The notes beneath the pieces are model-generated. The model ran no database searches and was not told the DNA's origin. It saw only the letters and a list, made by a program, of their open reading frames with translations. This document shows positions 1-10,214 of a stretch of DNA of 64,000 nt, one piece after another; positions within the stretch are counted from its first letter, which is position 1; each line of letters starts with the position of its first letter. Origin of the DNA: Platanthera guangdongensis (lineage: Eukaryota > Streptophyta > Magnoliopsida > Asparagales > Orchidaceae); the NCBI GenBank assembly GCA_039583875.1, contig CM077162.1, positions 109,525,808 to 109,589,807 on the forward strand. Direction: 5' to 3'. Made by a program: the position numbers and the translations under genes.

Positions 1-330
1 TTGGAGCCATCATAAGTCTCTCCTTCAGTGCCTCAAATGCTTGACTGCACTCTTGAGTCCACACAAACTTATGATTTTTACGAGTGAGTGAGGTGAGGGT
101 AGAGCTATCCGCGAAAAATTCTCCACGAATCTCCTATAATACCCGGCTAGTCTAAGAAAACTTCGGACTTCCGCCACGGTCCTCAAAACCGGCCAATCTC
201 TGATGGCTTCCACTTTTGTTGGATCCACTGCCACCCCATCCCCACTAATCACGTGGCCCAAAAATGCCACCTTCGCTAACCAGAACTCGCACTTTGAGAA
301 CTTTACATACAACTGATTCTCCCTCAACAC
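1..330 (-). pseudogene. G1 RT thumb / RNase H connection, runs off window
   Basis: Continues the RT from [20 protein letters not shown] and [15 protein letters not shown], all typical of the region linking RT to RNase H in Ty3/gypsy. A frameshift occurs near 105-115. The last readable motif at the window edge is [15 protein letters not shown], then LMMAP. RNase H, integrase and any chromodomain would lie to the left of base 1. Confidence 0.8.
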
Positions 331-339
331 TTACAAGAC

Positions 340-1107
340 CACTCTCAAGTGGGTCTCATGCTACACTTCCGATTTGGAATACACCAAGATGTCATCGATG
401 AAGACAACCACAAAAGAATCCAAGTATTCCTAAAATACCTGGTTCATAAGGTCCATGAACACAGATGGCGCGTTCGTCAGCCCGAACGGCATCACCGTAA
501 ACTCAAAGTGTTTGTACCTCGTGCCAAAGGTAGTCTTGGGTATGTCCTCGTCCCGAATTCGCAACTGATAGTAGCCTGACTTCAAGTCCAATTTTGAGTA
601 CACCACCGACCCCACCAACTGGTCGAACAAGTCGTCTATCCGAGGAATCAGATACTTATTCTTAACGGTCAGTTTATTCAGCTCTCGGTAGTCTATGCAC
701 AGCCGCATACTACTGTATTTATTCTTTACAAACAACATCGGCACGCTCCACGGCGAAGAACAGGGTCTGATATACCCTTGCTCCAACAGTTCCTGTAACT
801 GTACCTTGAGTTCCGCCAACTCCTTTGGTGCCATCCTAAACGGAGGACGTGACACCGGCCTAGCCTCCGGCACTAACTCGATCGAGAAGTCGATCTCCCG
901 CCGAGGAGGCGCTCCAGGAAGTTCATCCGGAAACACCCACATCAATTTCATGGCCGAAATCAGGGAATAGGACACTCCATAAAGGCCCTCAAATTTGACT
1001 TCCGCCTGCCCTTTGCTCCTTAGGGTCACTACCTTAGATAGGCAATCAATACTGGCGCGCTTCTCTGCAAGCCAATCCATGCCCAAAATGACATCGAACT
1101 CAACCAA
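340..1107 (-). pseudogene. G1 reverse transcriptase, interrupted
   Basis: RNA-dependent DNA polymerase domain. The main frame (1107-430) begins with the protease C-terminus (ILGMDWL), passes the connection, and enters RT with [25 protein letters not shown] and [20 protein letters not shown] follows NQVF near 430. The frame then continues with EYLDSFVVVFIDDILVYS, which holds the catalytic FIDD, and hits further stops near 355 and 325. The polymerase core residues are present but the gene is nonsense-interrupted. Confidence 0.85.
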
Positions 1108-1121
1108 TGGTAAAATTGCTG

Positions 1122-1358
1122 CTACAAAACGAAGTCAACTCCGTCTAGCTCCCAACAGATGCTCCCTTTGGCCCCGGTGGTCATGGATGACCCATTGGGC
1201 ATGCGCACTTTCAGCTCCGCGTCCGCCGAGAAGGACTCAACTCCTATTCTCCGGATGAAGCTCTCCGCAAGAAAGGAGTGTGATGCTCCCGTATCGAACA
1301 ATACCCTAGCGGGGTACCCGGAAACTAATACGAAGCCTACAACATAGACATCACACAA
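1122..1358 (-). pseudogene. G1 aspartic protease fragment
   Basis: The 78-codon fragment includes LFDTGASHSF, the catalytic DTGA signature of retroviral-type aspartic proteases, followed by the expected hydrophobic strands. In chromoviruses it lies between gag and RT, as here. A stop ends the frame just before the conserved ILGMDWL segment, which continues in the next fragment. The fragment is also cut off from gag by a stop, so it is read as a broken part of one original gag-pol frame. Confidence 0.8.
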
Positions 1359-1392
1359 AAAGGTCTAAAAGTATGAAGCACAAAATTCAAAC

Positions 1393-2613
1393 TTAAATTT
1401 TCTTCATACCTGTCACCACATCGTTTTGGCGGATCGCTTCCTGCTGTCCAAGGTTGTAGGCCCTTGGTTGCACCTGTTGGAACCGAGAAGCGCTTGACTC
1501 CGCCATCTTCCCTTTCTCTGCGGCACTGGGGCCGGAGCGCACAGTCTGCTCCTGTCTTGCCTCTTGCTCCGCTCCTCCCTTAGGACAAACATGAGCTATG
1601 TGCCCCACCTTACTGCAGTTGTAGCACGTCGGCGGTCCCCTAGAGTGAGAACCTCCAGGCGTCCACTTGCTCTTCTCACCAGACCTGGAAGTGTGAGGCT
1701 TTTTCCTCCACCTACTCCCTTCAGACTTTCCCTGGGATTGGGGAGGCTTCCCTTCCCCTTGCTTGGGAGTGAAACCATTACGATGTTGGGTTCGCTCCAG
1801 ATCACTCTCCAAAATCCTGGCAGCCTCAACTAGTTCGTTGAAACCAGCTCTCTTCATGGAAATGAGGGGTTGCCTCAGATTCTCCCTCAGCCCCTGGTAG
1901 AAGAGGTTATCCCTCTCTACATCATCTGCCATCGTCTTTCCCGCGTAACGACCCAAACGGGTGAACTCTTGCACATACTCGTCCAACGTCTTGTCTCGCT
2001 GCATTAAGTGCAGAAACTGCCTCTGAAGGGCCAACCGTGTAGAAACGGGAATATATCTCTTTAGAAAAGCATCCCCAAATTCCTCCACCGACGGGGTGCG
2101 TCCAGGGAACTGGCGGACGCTATGGCTCACCCACCACAACTTGGCGTCTCCTTCCAACATGAACGCCGCATACTCAGATTTCTTTTCTTCTGGCATCTCT
2201 GCCGCCCTCAAAAGCTCTTGAATTCGAACCCACCAATCCTCCGCATCTGTTGGCGTACCAACTCCCTTGAACGATGGGGGATGGAAGCTCAGGAAATACT
2301 TTATGTGCCGGTCTCCATGTCCGACAACCACCCTTTCCGCCAAAGGCTCCACTCGCCTGGCTTCTCCGCCTGGCACGGCCGTCGCCGTGTCCGGTGTAGC
2401 AAGGGTTGCCACCTGAGCTGCCGCTGCAGCTTGGGCTGCCACCATCGCTTCTGCAAGCATGCGGCAGAAGTCGGCCGGGTTTACACCCGTGCCCAAAAGA
2501 CCTGGAGCAGTGGCACTGCTCGCCGAAAGTTCTTCTCTTGCTCTCGACGTACCTGCCTCATTGCTTGCACTCTTCAAGAAGACAAGAAACAAGGGATCAG
2601 TCTCTAATCTCAA
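1393..2613 (-). CDS. gag: G1 gag (capsid/nucleocapsid) protein
   Basis: Structural protein that packages element RNA into cytoplasmic virus-like particles. The 406-codon frame holds an Ala-rich N-terminus, a retrotransposon gag (capsid) domain at about residues 105-300 with typical motifs such as FMLEGDAKLWW, a basic Ser/Lys-rich linker, and one zinc knuckle CYNCSKVGHIAHVC at residues 330-343 that should bind RNA. The frame has no internal stop. It opens just after a stop with no ATG; the first in-frame ATG is codon 52 (2460-2458), so either the true start has mutated or translation begins there. A stop separates gag from protease. Confidence 0.85.
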   Translation of the reverse strand: MRLETDPLFLVFLKSASNEAGTSRAREELSASSATAPGLLGTGVNPADFCRMLAEAMVAAQAAAAAQVATLATPDTATAVPGGEARRVEPLAERVVVGHGDRHIKYFLSFHPPSFKGVGTPTDAEDWWVRIQELLRAAEMPEEKKSEYAAFMLEGDAKLWWVSHSVRQFPGRTPSVEEFGDAFLKRYIPVSTRLALQRQFLHLMQRDKTLDEYVQEFTRLGRYAGKTMADDVERDNLFYQGLRENLRQPLISMKRAGFNELVEAARILESDLERTQHRNGFTPKQGEGKPPQSQGKSEGSRWRKKPHTSRSGEKSKWTPGGSHSRGPPTCYNCSKVGHIAHVCPKGGAEQEARQEQTVRSGPSAAEKGKMAESSASRFQQVQPRAYNLGQQEAIRQNDVVTGMKKI

Positions 2614-2710
2614 GACTTAAACATAAGGACACTCATGGTCCCGCGCTACTGTTATGTGGATAACTTCTCTACGCACTGACCTTGAATCTAACCTCCCTCT
2701 GATACCAAAT
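2614..2710 (-). other. G1 untranslated leader
   Basis: Stretch between the primer-binding site and gag on the minus strand. Apart from the primer-binding site at its edge I see no motif. Confidence 0.5.
2693..2709 (-). other. Primer-binding site of G1
   Basis: Minus strand reads TTTGGTATCAGAGGGAGG directly after the LTR end. This is the usual match to the 3' end of initiator-methionine tRNA in plant LTR retrotransposons. Confidence 0.8.
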
Positions 2711-5290
2711 TGTAACACCTCCCCTATAATGACCGTATAATATGGGTCCGGCCGGGACCCCACAACATACGAATGCCACAGCTTTAGTATTATAAGATGA
2801 TATAACTACCCACACCCAAAACTCTTTGCACAACACAGCGGAAATAAGCAAGACTAGAAGTTATCCACCACTACAGAGTAACAAAAATGGCCTTATGGCC
2901 TTACAACATAGAGAGTCCAAACTCACATAATACAACAATCATGAAAGTGTACAAGCACTCCTAGTCTACCTCGGCATGCAATCCGGACAACATGAGTCTC
3001 AAACATGCAATATCATCTAAGAAGAGTTACAAAAGAGGGGAACACTTCATGAGGCTTAGGCCTTCCTGGCCGGCGAGGTAGCTCCTGCTTGCGATCCTTG
3101 CCCTGTAAAAATTATTAGTAACGTGGGTCAGCAAAGGCTGACCTCAAACTGTGTAACCAACACATCTCCTCCCGGCCGCCCCTAACGGACCCCGGGGAAC
3201 CCTCCAACCTACAAGTCAGCACTTCGTATGCAATATATAAATATAAGCAAGGAATGCATTAAGAACAGGCTTGGATGTCTCAAACAACATACACGTTCTC
3301 TACTTGTTGAGCATATAATAAAAGGGCCTACTTATGCAACATGTATGCAACAACCCGGGCTTCACCAAAGGCACCCTATCGCGTATGCGTCTAGCACAAC
3401 ATCACATCATATGGGTACTCATCGTTTCCCCATTAGCATAAAGCCGCAAACAAAGGGGAAACACAAATCCCCCAACGGCACACAAGCCGCCACATGGATC
3501 TCTTTCCAAGGCCCCACCCGCTCAAGGTCTTAGACCCGGGCTTGCCTGCAAGCTCTGACGTCTCATGTCAAGATTCCAACAAACACAACTGACCGATTCT
3601 AAGAAGCCTTGTTGGACCCCACCCGCTCATGGCCTCATTGCCCGGGCTTGCCCCCATGCTTGGCATTCTCGTCAGTCTCACAGAAGGGGACTAGTCTCCC
3701 CGGGACACTCTCCACACATGACGTGTATGTCACAGGATAGCCAGCCGACCACGGATACATAGCCACGCCATGGCACAGCACAAACCAAGACAATTCCACC
3801 CTAGTCTCTCATTTGTACTGCAGCGTTCCCGCGCACCAAGGAAACCATCTATCACTCATGCGGAGCTAACCTTGTCCATCAAGGAAACCATCTACCACCA
3901 TTGAGGAGCTAAACTTGTCCGGTTCCGACTACACGTACTTACTCGAGAAAAAGGGGAAAACATCACCACATCACAAACGACATCCTGCCGCAACGGGATC
4001 TCTACGAATCCTTAAAGCTCGTATGCAACATCACCGAGTCGGACTAACGGCCGCGACTACGGCTTCACACACCATGCCTAATAAACTAACGGAGCGGTTC
4101 TCTAATTCAAAACATGTCGGGGATGGACTCAATCGACCCGGAGGTTCCTCTTGAACCTTGGCGACCCAAACCCCTCTCATTTGAGTGTTTGGTGCCCAAA
4201 AACTATAAAAGAAGAGATGCTAAAACATGCATCCTAAAACCGAGAGGAGAAGTGTCATTACCTTCCGACTCATCTTCCTAGCCACGGTAAAATAGCCGGA
4301 TGAAATCCTTCGCAATGGTCTAGCCTCCACGGATCTGGACTCGGCTCGCGATATGGAGCACCGAATCCTCTCCAATAGCCGGATCTCTACTTCACCTTCT
4401 TCCTTGCTCTCCCTTCTCTCTAGAATTTTAGTAAGAGAAAGCTTGGAGAAGAATGAGGGTTTCTCACCCTATTCTTGGACTTAACTCCCCAAGAGCAGTC
4501 CTGGACCGTCAGATCCCAAAATAAAGGAAAGAATGGCCACGATCCGCCTGAAAAATAAAACACCTGGGCCAAACACGGCCTGCGACACGCCTGTGTCCAG
4601 GTCCGTGTCCCCCATTCGCCGTCACAAATCGACGCGCTTGGAACAGCACACGGGCCTCCGACACGCCCGTGTTTGACCTGACACGCCCGTGTTCCAACTA
4701 ACACGACCGTGTGGTCGGCCGTGTGCCTCCATCGACACACCCCCGAAAACAACCCGAGAGTCACACGGTTACGGGACACGCCCGTGTCCGTGCCCGTATC
4801 TAACTCAACACGCCTGGGATCCAGGCCGTGTTCACCGTCTTGACACTTCGTCGAGCGAAGTTCGTCGACTGCCTGACACGGCCTTGGACACGCCCGTGTC
4901 CTAGGCCGTGTGCTTGTCTCGACACATCGTCGAGCAAAATTCGTCGACTCCCCGGGCCGATTATCGACACGGGCTCGACACGCCCTGAGACACGCCCGTA
5001 TCTCAGGCCGTGTGCCCTGTCTTGACATATTGTCGAGCACAAATGTCGACACCCCGGGCCGGTTGTCGACACGGGCTCGACACGCCCTGAGACACGCCCG
5101 AGTCTTAGGCCGTGTTCCCCGTCTCGACACTTCGTCGAGCGCAAAGTGTCGACTACGCGGCCAAGTCGTCGACTCTAGCCTGACATGCCCTGGGACACGC
5201 CCGTGTCCCAGGCAGTGTGCCCCCTGCCAGAAACCAAATTTCCCTCTCAACGAACCCGAAATTAAATGGTACAAATTTTGGGGTGTTACA
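2711..5290 (-). repeat. 5' LTR of G1 (2580 bp)
   Basis: The block starts TGTAACACC and ends GGTGTTACA, perfect inverted termini of TG...CA type. On the minus strand it is followed at once by a TTTGGTATCAGAG primer-binding site, which fixes the LTR/internal boundary. The U3 end (high coordinates) holds a dense CACGCCCGTGTC palindrome array. No long ORF with recognisable content lies in it. The partner LTR is outside the window, so the target-site duplication cannot be checked. Confidence 0.88.
4560..5225 (-). repeat. CACG/CGTG palindrome array in U3 of G1 LTR
   Basis: About ten copies of GACACGCCCGTGTC (6-bp arms around CC) or one-base variants, alternating with segments rich in GTCGAC and TCGTCGAG. 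The block sits at the U3 end, upstream of the probable transcription start on the minus strand. It is GC- and CpG-rich compared with the rest of the LTR. Confidence 0.85.
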
Positions 5291-5550
5291 ACAGATCAAT
5301 TGGTGATGAGATGTAAAGGAACTCCATAGTTAAGCGTGCTTGGGCGAGAGTAGTACTGGGATGGGTGACCTCCTGGGAAGTCCCCGTACGACCCAGCTTA
5401 ACTGTCGAGTTCGCTCATCAAAGGGAGGCTGTGCCCACCAACAACCCGCCTGTGGAGGGAAAGGGGTTGGGGTGCTTGGGCTGCAGCCCGGTAATGGTCT
5501 AACGGAGGCCTAGTGGGTTGAGTCCCACGGACGGCCCAGGGGATGTTACA
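5291..5550 (+). repeat. Cassandra-like unit with 5S rRNA-derived core, copy 1
   Basis: The stretch 5316-5388 closely matches the 3' two-thirds of plant 5S rRNA, including the internal control region (AGTTAAGCGTGCTTGGGC, then GATGGGTGACCTCCTGGGAA). The 5' third of 5S is absent. A non-5S tail continues to GGATGTTACA at 5541-5550, as in Cassandra terminal-repeat retrotransposons (TRIMs), whose LTRs carry 5S sequence. Its left side is abutted by the G1 LTR, so G1 probably inserted next to or into it. Confidence 0.75.
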
Positions 5551-5570
5551 ATAAAAGTGCACTTTTATTC

Positions 5571-5827
5571 TAACGACCCTAGCCAATCCAACGTGACAGC
5601 GTCACGGCTCCGCTCTAGGCATCACTACCGGGCTGGAGCCCAAGCACCCCAACCCCTCTCCCTCCACGGGCGGGTTGTTGGTGGCCACAGCCTCCCTTTG
5701 ATGAGGTAAACTCGATAGTCAAGCTCGCACTACGAGGACTTCCCAGGAGGTCACCCATCCCAGTACTACTCCGGCCCGAGCACGCTTAACTATGGATTTC
5801 TTTCAACTCTCATCACCAATTGAGCTG
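5571..5827 (-). repeat. Cassandra-like unit, copy 2 (left arm of inverted repeat)
   Basis: Minus-strand copy, with the 5S-derived core at about 5731-5795. It is the mirror of the next unit: the arms meet at GAGCTGCAGCTC (5822-5833) and match outward to ACGACCCTAGCC on the left and GGGTCATTACA on the right. The C-box-like GATGGGTGACCTCCTGGGAA is intact; the A-box-like part reads TTAAGCGTGCTCGGGCC. A short palindrome (ATAAAAGTGCACTTTTAT) lies just outside at 5551-5568. Confidence 0.75.
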
Positions 5828-6086
5828 CAGCTCAACTGGTGATGAGAGTTTAAAGAACAACATAGTTAAGCGTGATCGGGCCGGAGTAGTACTGGGATGG
5901 GTGACCTCCTGGGAAGTCCTCGTAGTGCGGGCTTGACTATCGAGTTTAACTCATCAAAGGGAGGCTGTGGCCACCAACAACCCGCCCGTGGAGGGAGAGG
6001 GGTTGGGGTGCTTGGGGTGCAGCCCGGTAGCGATGCCTAGAGCGGAGCCGTGACGTTGTCACGTTGGATCAGCTAGGGTCATTACA
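5828..6086 (+). repeat. Cassandra-like unit, copy 3 (right arm of inverted repeat)
   Basis: Plus-strand copy with the 5S-derived core at about 5860-5926, again lacking the first third of 5S rRNA. The tail ends GGGTCATTACA at 6076-6086, consistent with a TG...CA LTR end. The G2 coding remnant begins immediately after. Whether any copy is transcribed by RNA polymerase III cannot be told from sequence. Confidence 0.75.
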
Positions 6087-6088
6087 AG

Positions 6089-6538
6089 GATAGGCTTACC
6101 TCCGCCCCCATCCTTGCACTTACGTCTGGGAAGGAAGGATTTCAGGTTTACACGGACGCGTCATATCAAGGGATGGGATCGGTATTGATGCAGCACAGGC
6201 ACGTAATCGCTTATGCTTCAAGGCAGTTAAAGAAACATGAAATCAACTACCCGGTTCATGATTTGGAGTTGGGAGCAGTGGTGTTTGCTTTGAAGGTATG
6301 GAGGCATTATCTATATGGCGTCCACTACGAGATCTTTTCCGATCACAAAAACTTGAAGTATGTCCACACACAGAAGGAGTTGAACCTGAGACAATGGCGG
6401 TGGTTGGAATTTCTATGCGACTATGAGTTCACCATGAACTACCACCCCGGGAAAGCAAACTCAGTAGCTGATGCATTGAGTAGAAAAGTGCCAGGCTCTA
6501 GCCCAGAGTCTCGGTTGTTGAGCATGGAGTTAGCTTAA
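6089..6538 (+). pseudogene. G2 RT tail and RNase H
   Basis: The frame opens inside the RT/RNase H connection (APILAL) and reads [16 protein letters not shown], in which the Asp of TDAS is the first RNase H catalytic residue. [18 protein letters not shown] supplies the Glu, SDHKNLKY the next Asp, and [10 protein letters not shown] the last catalytic Asp. RNase H removes the RNA strand during reverse transcription. The catalytic residues are all present, but the domain has no upstream RT and ends at a TAA (6536-6538) where the polyprotein should continue. Confidence 0.85.
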
Positions 6539-7797
6539 ATGATCGAGGAGATGGAAATTACTCTAGTATTCAAGGCTCCTTCGGCAGAGTATGCGGAGTA
6601 TTTGGCCAGCATGAGCATAGTTTGTGATATCCAGGATCGGATTCTGGTGGAGCAAGGCAGGGATGCGGCCTTGGGACCACCGATCAGTACACACTAAAAG
6701 ACGGCCTCGTTTATTTTCGTGGTCGGATCTATATTCCCAAGGGTGGCAAAATCCGGGAGGATATCTTGAGAGAGGCACATTCCTGTCAATATTTTGTGCA
6801 CCCGGGTATTGCCAAGATGTACGCCGGCTTACGGAAGAACATGTGCTGGCCAGGAATGAAGAAGGATGTTTGTTACTATGTTACACATTGCGAAGCTTGT
6901 CAAAGAGTGAAGGTTGAATGCAGGAGTCCCGGTGGTCTGTTGCCGTCGTTGCCCATCCCCGAATGGAAGTTCGAGGATATCTCCATGGACTTTGTCCATG
7001 GGCTACCTCGCTCCCGCTCCGGGAATGATTCAGTGTGGGTTATTGTTGATCGAATGACAAAGGTGGCCCGGTTCGTTCCAATGAAGAAGGAAGCACACGT
7101 GGATGTTTTGCTACGCCTCTTTGTGGAGTAATTCGTACAGTATCATGGCGTGCCCAAGACAATTATTTCTGACCGGGATGGTCGGTTTACTTCCAAGTAG
7201 TGGAAGGCGGTGCTGGCGTATTTGGGCTCGTGCCTAACCTTTAGTACTGCATTTCACCCTCAGACGGATGGGCAGTCTGAGCGAACCATCAGAACGCTGG
7301 AGGATTTATTGAGATTGTGTGTGCTGGACAGAGGAGAGCCATGCGAAAGGCTCTTGCCACTAGTGGAATTCTTCTATAATAATAGCCATCAGGCGAGCAT
7401 CGGCATGGCACCCCATGAAGCCCTTTATGGAAGAAGGTGCAGGAATCCCTTGTCTTGGGTGCATGATGAAGATCCGAGGGCATTGGGAAATAAATATATA
7501 GATGATACTGATGCGGCGGTCAGATTGATACGAGATCGCATGTTGGAGGCTCAAAGTCGGTAGGCGAAGTACTATAACGCAAAGCACCGGATGGTGGAGT
7601 TCCAAGTGGGTGATAAGGTGTTCCTGAAAATCCGACCGATGCATGGAGTGTCACGTGTGCGTGGTGTGAAAACGCTCAGCCCAAGGTATGTTGGGCCTTA
7701 TACTATACTGGAAAGGATTGGCCCGTTGTCCTATCGGTTGGAGTTACCGCCAGAGTTGGAGAACCTCGACGACGTGTTCCATGTGTCATCGCTTTAG
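6539..7797 (+). pseudogene. G2 integrase, interrupted
   Basis: Integrase joins element cDNA to the chromosome. After a degraded linker with a stop and frameshift near 6697, the frame from about 6700 shows the HHCC zinc-binding domain (HSCQYFVHPG, then CEAC). The DDE core follows: MDFVHGLP, SDRDGRF and QTDGQSERTI supply D, D and E. Next come the C-terminal VGDKVFLKI and GPYTILERIG segments. Stops at 7129 (TAA), 7198 (TAG), 7561 (TAG) and 7795 (TAG) break it. The readable parts align without large gaps, so the damage is mostly point nonsense. Confidence 0.88.
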
Positions 7798-7803
7798 AAG
7801 GAG

Positions 7804-8040
7804 TTGTTGCGGCCCGATCAGTACATCCCCACCACTGATGGTGCTGTGGCGTATGATAGGTTGGTGCGACTGGAGCTGGTGTGGATCGTAGATAGCGAGA
7901 CAAGAATGTTGCGCCGCAAAAGTGTTCCCTTAGTGAAGGTACTATGGTCCAACCATGGGAAGGAGGAGTACACATGGGAGCCATTGGATTTGATGCAGCA
8001 ACGCTACCCGGAGTTGTATGCTCAAGGTAATTTTATTTAA
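7804..8040 (+). pseudogene. G2 integrase C-terminus with chromodomain-like end
   Basis: The 78-codon fragment ends with a VKVLWSNHGKEEYTWEP segment and then LMQQRYPELY, matching the chromodomain-like tail of Tekay-type chromoviruses that may steer integration to heterochromatin. A stop (7795-7797) separates it from the integrase core. It ends 90 bp before the 3' LTR. Confidence 0.8.
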
Positions 8041-8254
8041 AAGCATATGTTAAATTTCCTGTTATGCTTTTCTCCCCACAGCCTAAGCCTGATTTCGGGG
8101 ACGAAATCTTTTATTTTGTTTATAGGATTTGTAATGCCCCGAATCGCTCTAGGCCCCTCGTGTGTGTTTTTGAGTCAGGAGGGTTGACTCATGTCCTGAG
8201 AAGTGCAGGGAATTGGACTGCACTTGTGGAGGAGTGGAGAAATCAGTGCAGAGA

Positions 8255-8865
8255 AGGACACGGGTAGTGACACGGGCGTGTCACTACCCGTGCGAATGGG
8301 ACACGGGTAGAGACACGGGCGTGTCCCTACCCGTGTGGCAATGTGTCGAGTTGAGCTCGACGAAGCGTGTCGAGATCGACGAGGTGTGTCGACATCATAT
8401 GACACAGGTAGCAACACGGGCGTGTCCCTACACATGTGTGTCGAGTTACACTCGACGAAGCGTGTCGAGATCGACGATCTGTATCGAGATCGACGAAGTG
8501 TATGACACGGGTAGAGACACGGGCGCGTCCCTACCTGTGTGTGTTGAGTTGTACTTGACGAGGCGTGTCGAGATCGACGGACTACGTGTCGAGATCGACC
8601 AATCGTATGACACGGGTAGAGACACGGGCGTGTCTCTACCCGTGTTCCGTGTGTGTCGAGTTGAGTTCGTCGAGATGTATCCAGAGAAGGACACGGCCAA
8701 GAACACGGCCGTGTCATGTGGACATGGGTCGTGACACGGGAGTTCGGGACACAGGTGTGTCCCTACCCGTGTCAAGTGTTAAACCGACACTAAAAACCGT
8801 CATAACGCTTCGCTGGAGCAGTACACAGGTAAGGACACGGGTGTGTCCCTACCCGTGTCACTTAT
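8255..8865 (+). repeat. Nested palindrome array in U3 of G2 LTR
   Basis: Several units of the form ACACGGGTAG-n-GACACG-GG-CGTGTC-n-CTACCCGTGT, a nested perfect or near-perfect hairpin of about 36 bp. They alternate with GTCGAG...CTCGAC and TCGAGATCGACGA segments. The block ends right before the TATA box at 8863. The same architecture is present in reverse in the solo LTR. Confidence 0.88.
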
Positions 8866-8875
8866 TATATATATG
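8863..8875 (+). promoter_or_regulatory. TATA box of G2 LTR
   Basis: TATTATATATATGG, directly downstream of the palindrome array and about 20 bp upstream of AAAACCCTAGC, a typical plant LTR leader start. Position in the LTR fits the U3/R boundary. Confidence 0.6.
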
Positions 8876-10214
8876 GAGTGGGAAAAACCCTAGCGGTTTC
8901 ACTATTCTTCCTAGCCGTATTTCTGAGAGAAGTCCTGTAGAGAAGGAGAACTGCAGGAGCAAGATCTAGCGAGGGAAAATCCGCCATCGCTGTGAAGGAG
9001 AAGATGTCGCCAAGGAGAATTACGAGATCCATGGCCGGAAATGGAGGAACCACTGGAATCGGTGTGAGTTTCCTACCCTCTCCCTTGGTTTTAGATCTAT
9101 AGATATCTAAGCGAGACTTCGACTCAAAAGAGTCTAGACATGTGAGAAGATGCTTTCTCTAGGGTGAGGCCAATCCCGGGGCTTGTACTCTTGGTTAGTG
9201 GTGTCTTCAACCTCTCTGATCTTCTATGTGAAGATTGGGGATGGTTTCGTGAAGAGCAAAGGTCTCATGAGGGTGAATAAGGGTGGAGGAAATTCTGGAG
9301 GTGATCCGAGAGGATCGCCTTGAGGAGGAAGACGAACCGATGTCGTTCATTCCGCCTTAAGATGCGTGCAGAATCTGTATTCTGCGCGCAGCGAACTTCG
9401 TGGCCATTTTTGGGTGTGATATGGCCAGTTCTGGGCTTTCGGCTAAACACGAACGTTGAATCCCTTGAAAATACCTTTCCAATGAATGGTTGCACGACTT
9501 CAGGCGAAGTATGTATCCACAGTAAAGTCTAAATGAAAATGGTGTTCAATAAATCCTGCATGCAGAAATTGTGTTCTGTGCGCAGCAGACTTCAAGTCCG
9601 ATTTCAAATAGGATAATGTCAAATCTTAGTTGAGGTCTGAATTTGAACGTTGTGGACCACGGAAAGACCTTTCCATCGTGGGGTTACACGTCTTCATCGG
9701 ATTCATATAGCCTCGGTAATCGCGGGTCGAATTTGCTGTCCAGATTCAATCTGCACCTAAATTCTGGGCTTTATATAAGATGAATTTGGATTCGGTGGAA
9801 TTAATATTGCAAGTTACTTGGCTTGGATGAACTCTTATGATTAATCATTTGTTGCATGATAGACGAAGCTTACTAATCGGATCTCATATAGTCAAATTAT
9901 GAAGCAATCTTATTTAAACAAATTGACCTGATAGGAATTGAAAGATTGTTATTTGTGCGCATCATGTTTATAATATGTCGATAACATATGGAATGTGTGA
10001 TAGATCTTCATATGCGTAACATGTTTATATCATTTTGTCATCATCTGGGAGTCATATAAAAGAATAAATCATGGCCATGAGTATGTTTGACTAATGAAAT
10101 GAGTTTAGTAGTCCAATACTTAGAAAGTCGTCTCCCTACGGGTAGTATTGTTAAGGGATGTAAGTGCGGTGTTGACCGTCACTTGTTTGGTTGTGATGTG
10201 ATAGGGTATGGATG

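Larger units (their letters stand above)
1..5290 (-). mobile_element. G1: Ty3/gypsy chromovirus-like retrotransposon, 5' part
   Basis: Read on the minus strand the order is LTR (5290-2711), primer-binding site, gag (2613-1393), protease (1358-1122), reverse transcriptase (1107 down to about 340) and the RT/RNase H link running off the window at base 1. Gag before PR before RT, a CX2CX4HX4C zinc knuckle, DTGAS protease and FIDDIL polymerase motifs identify a Ty3/gypsy element. The long LTR and sequence style resemble the Tekay/Del chromoviruses, but integrase and chromodomain lie outside, so the lineage is inferred. The polyprotein is broken by several stops, so this copy is not autonomous. 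Confidence 0.9.

Noticed and set aside
4420..5274. Arg/Cys-rich 284-codon protein on the minus strand
   Set aside because: It is a shadow of the G1 LTR palindrome array; long open frames occur in several frames there because of its GC-rich repeats.
5316..5388. Functional 5S rRNA gene
   Set aside because: The first third of 5S rRNA is missing, no T-run terminator follows directly, and the tail fits a Cassandra-type LTR instead of 5S spacer.
1..6100. G1 and G2 as halves of one inverted element
   Set aside because: Their LTRs differ in sequence and length (2580 and 3483 bp). That both break near the RT/RNase H link is partly due to where the window starts.
8175..8969. Overlapping ORFs rich in Thr, Arg, Cys and Pro on both strands
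   Set aside because: Products of the CACGGG/CGTGTC repeats in the G2 LTR, without homology or start context.
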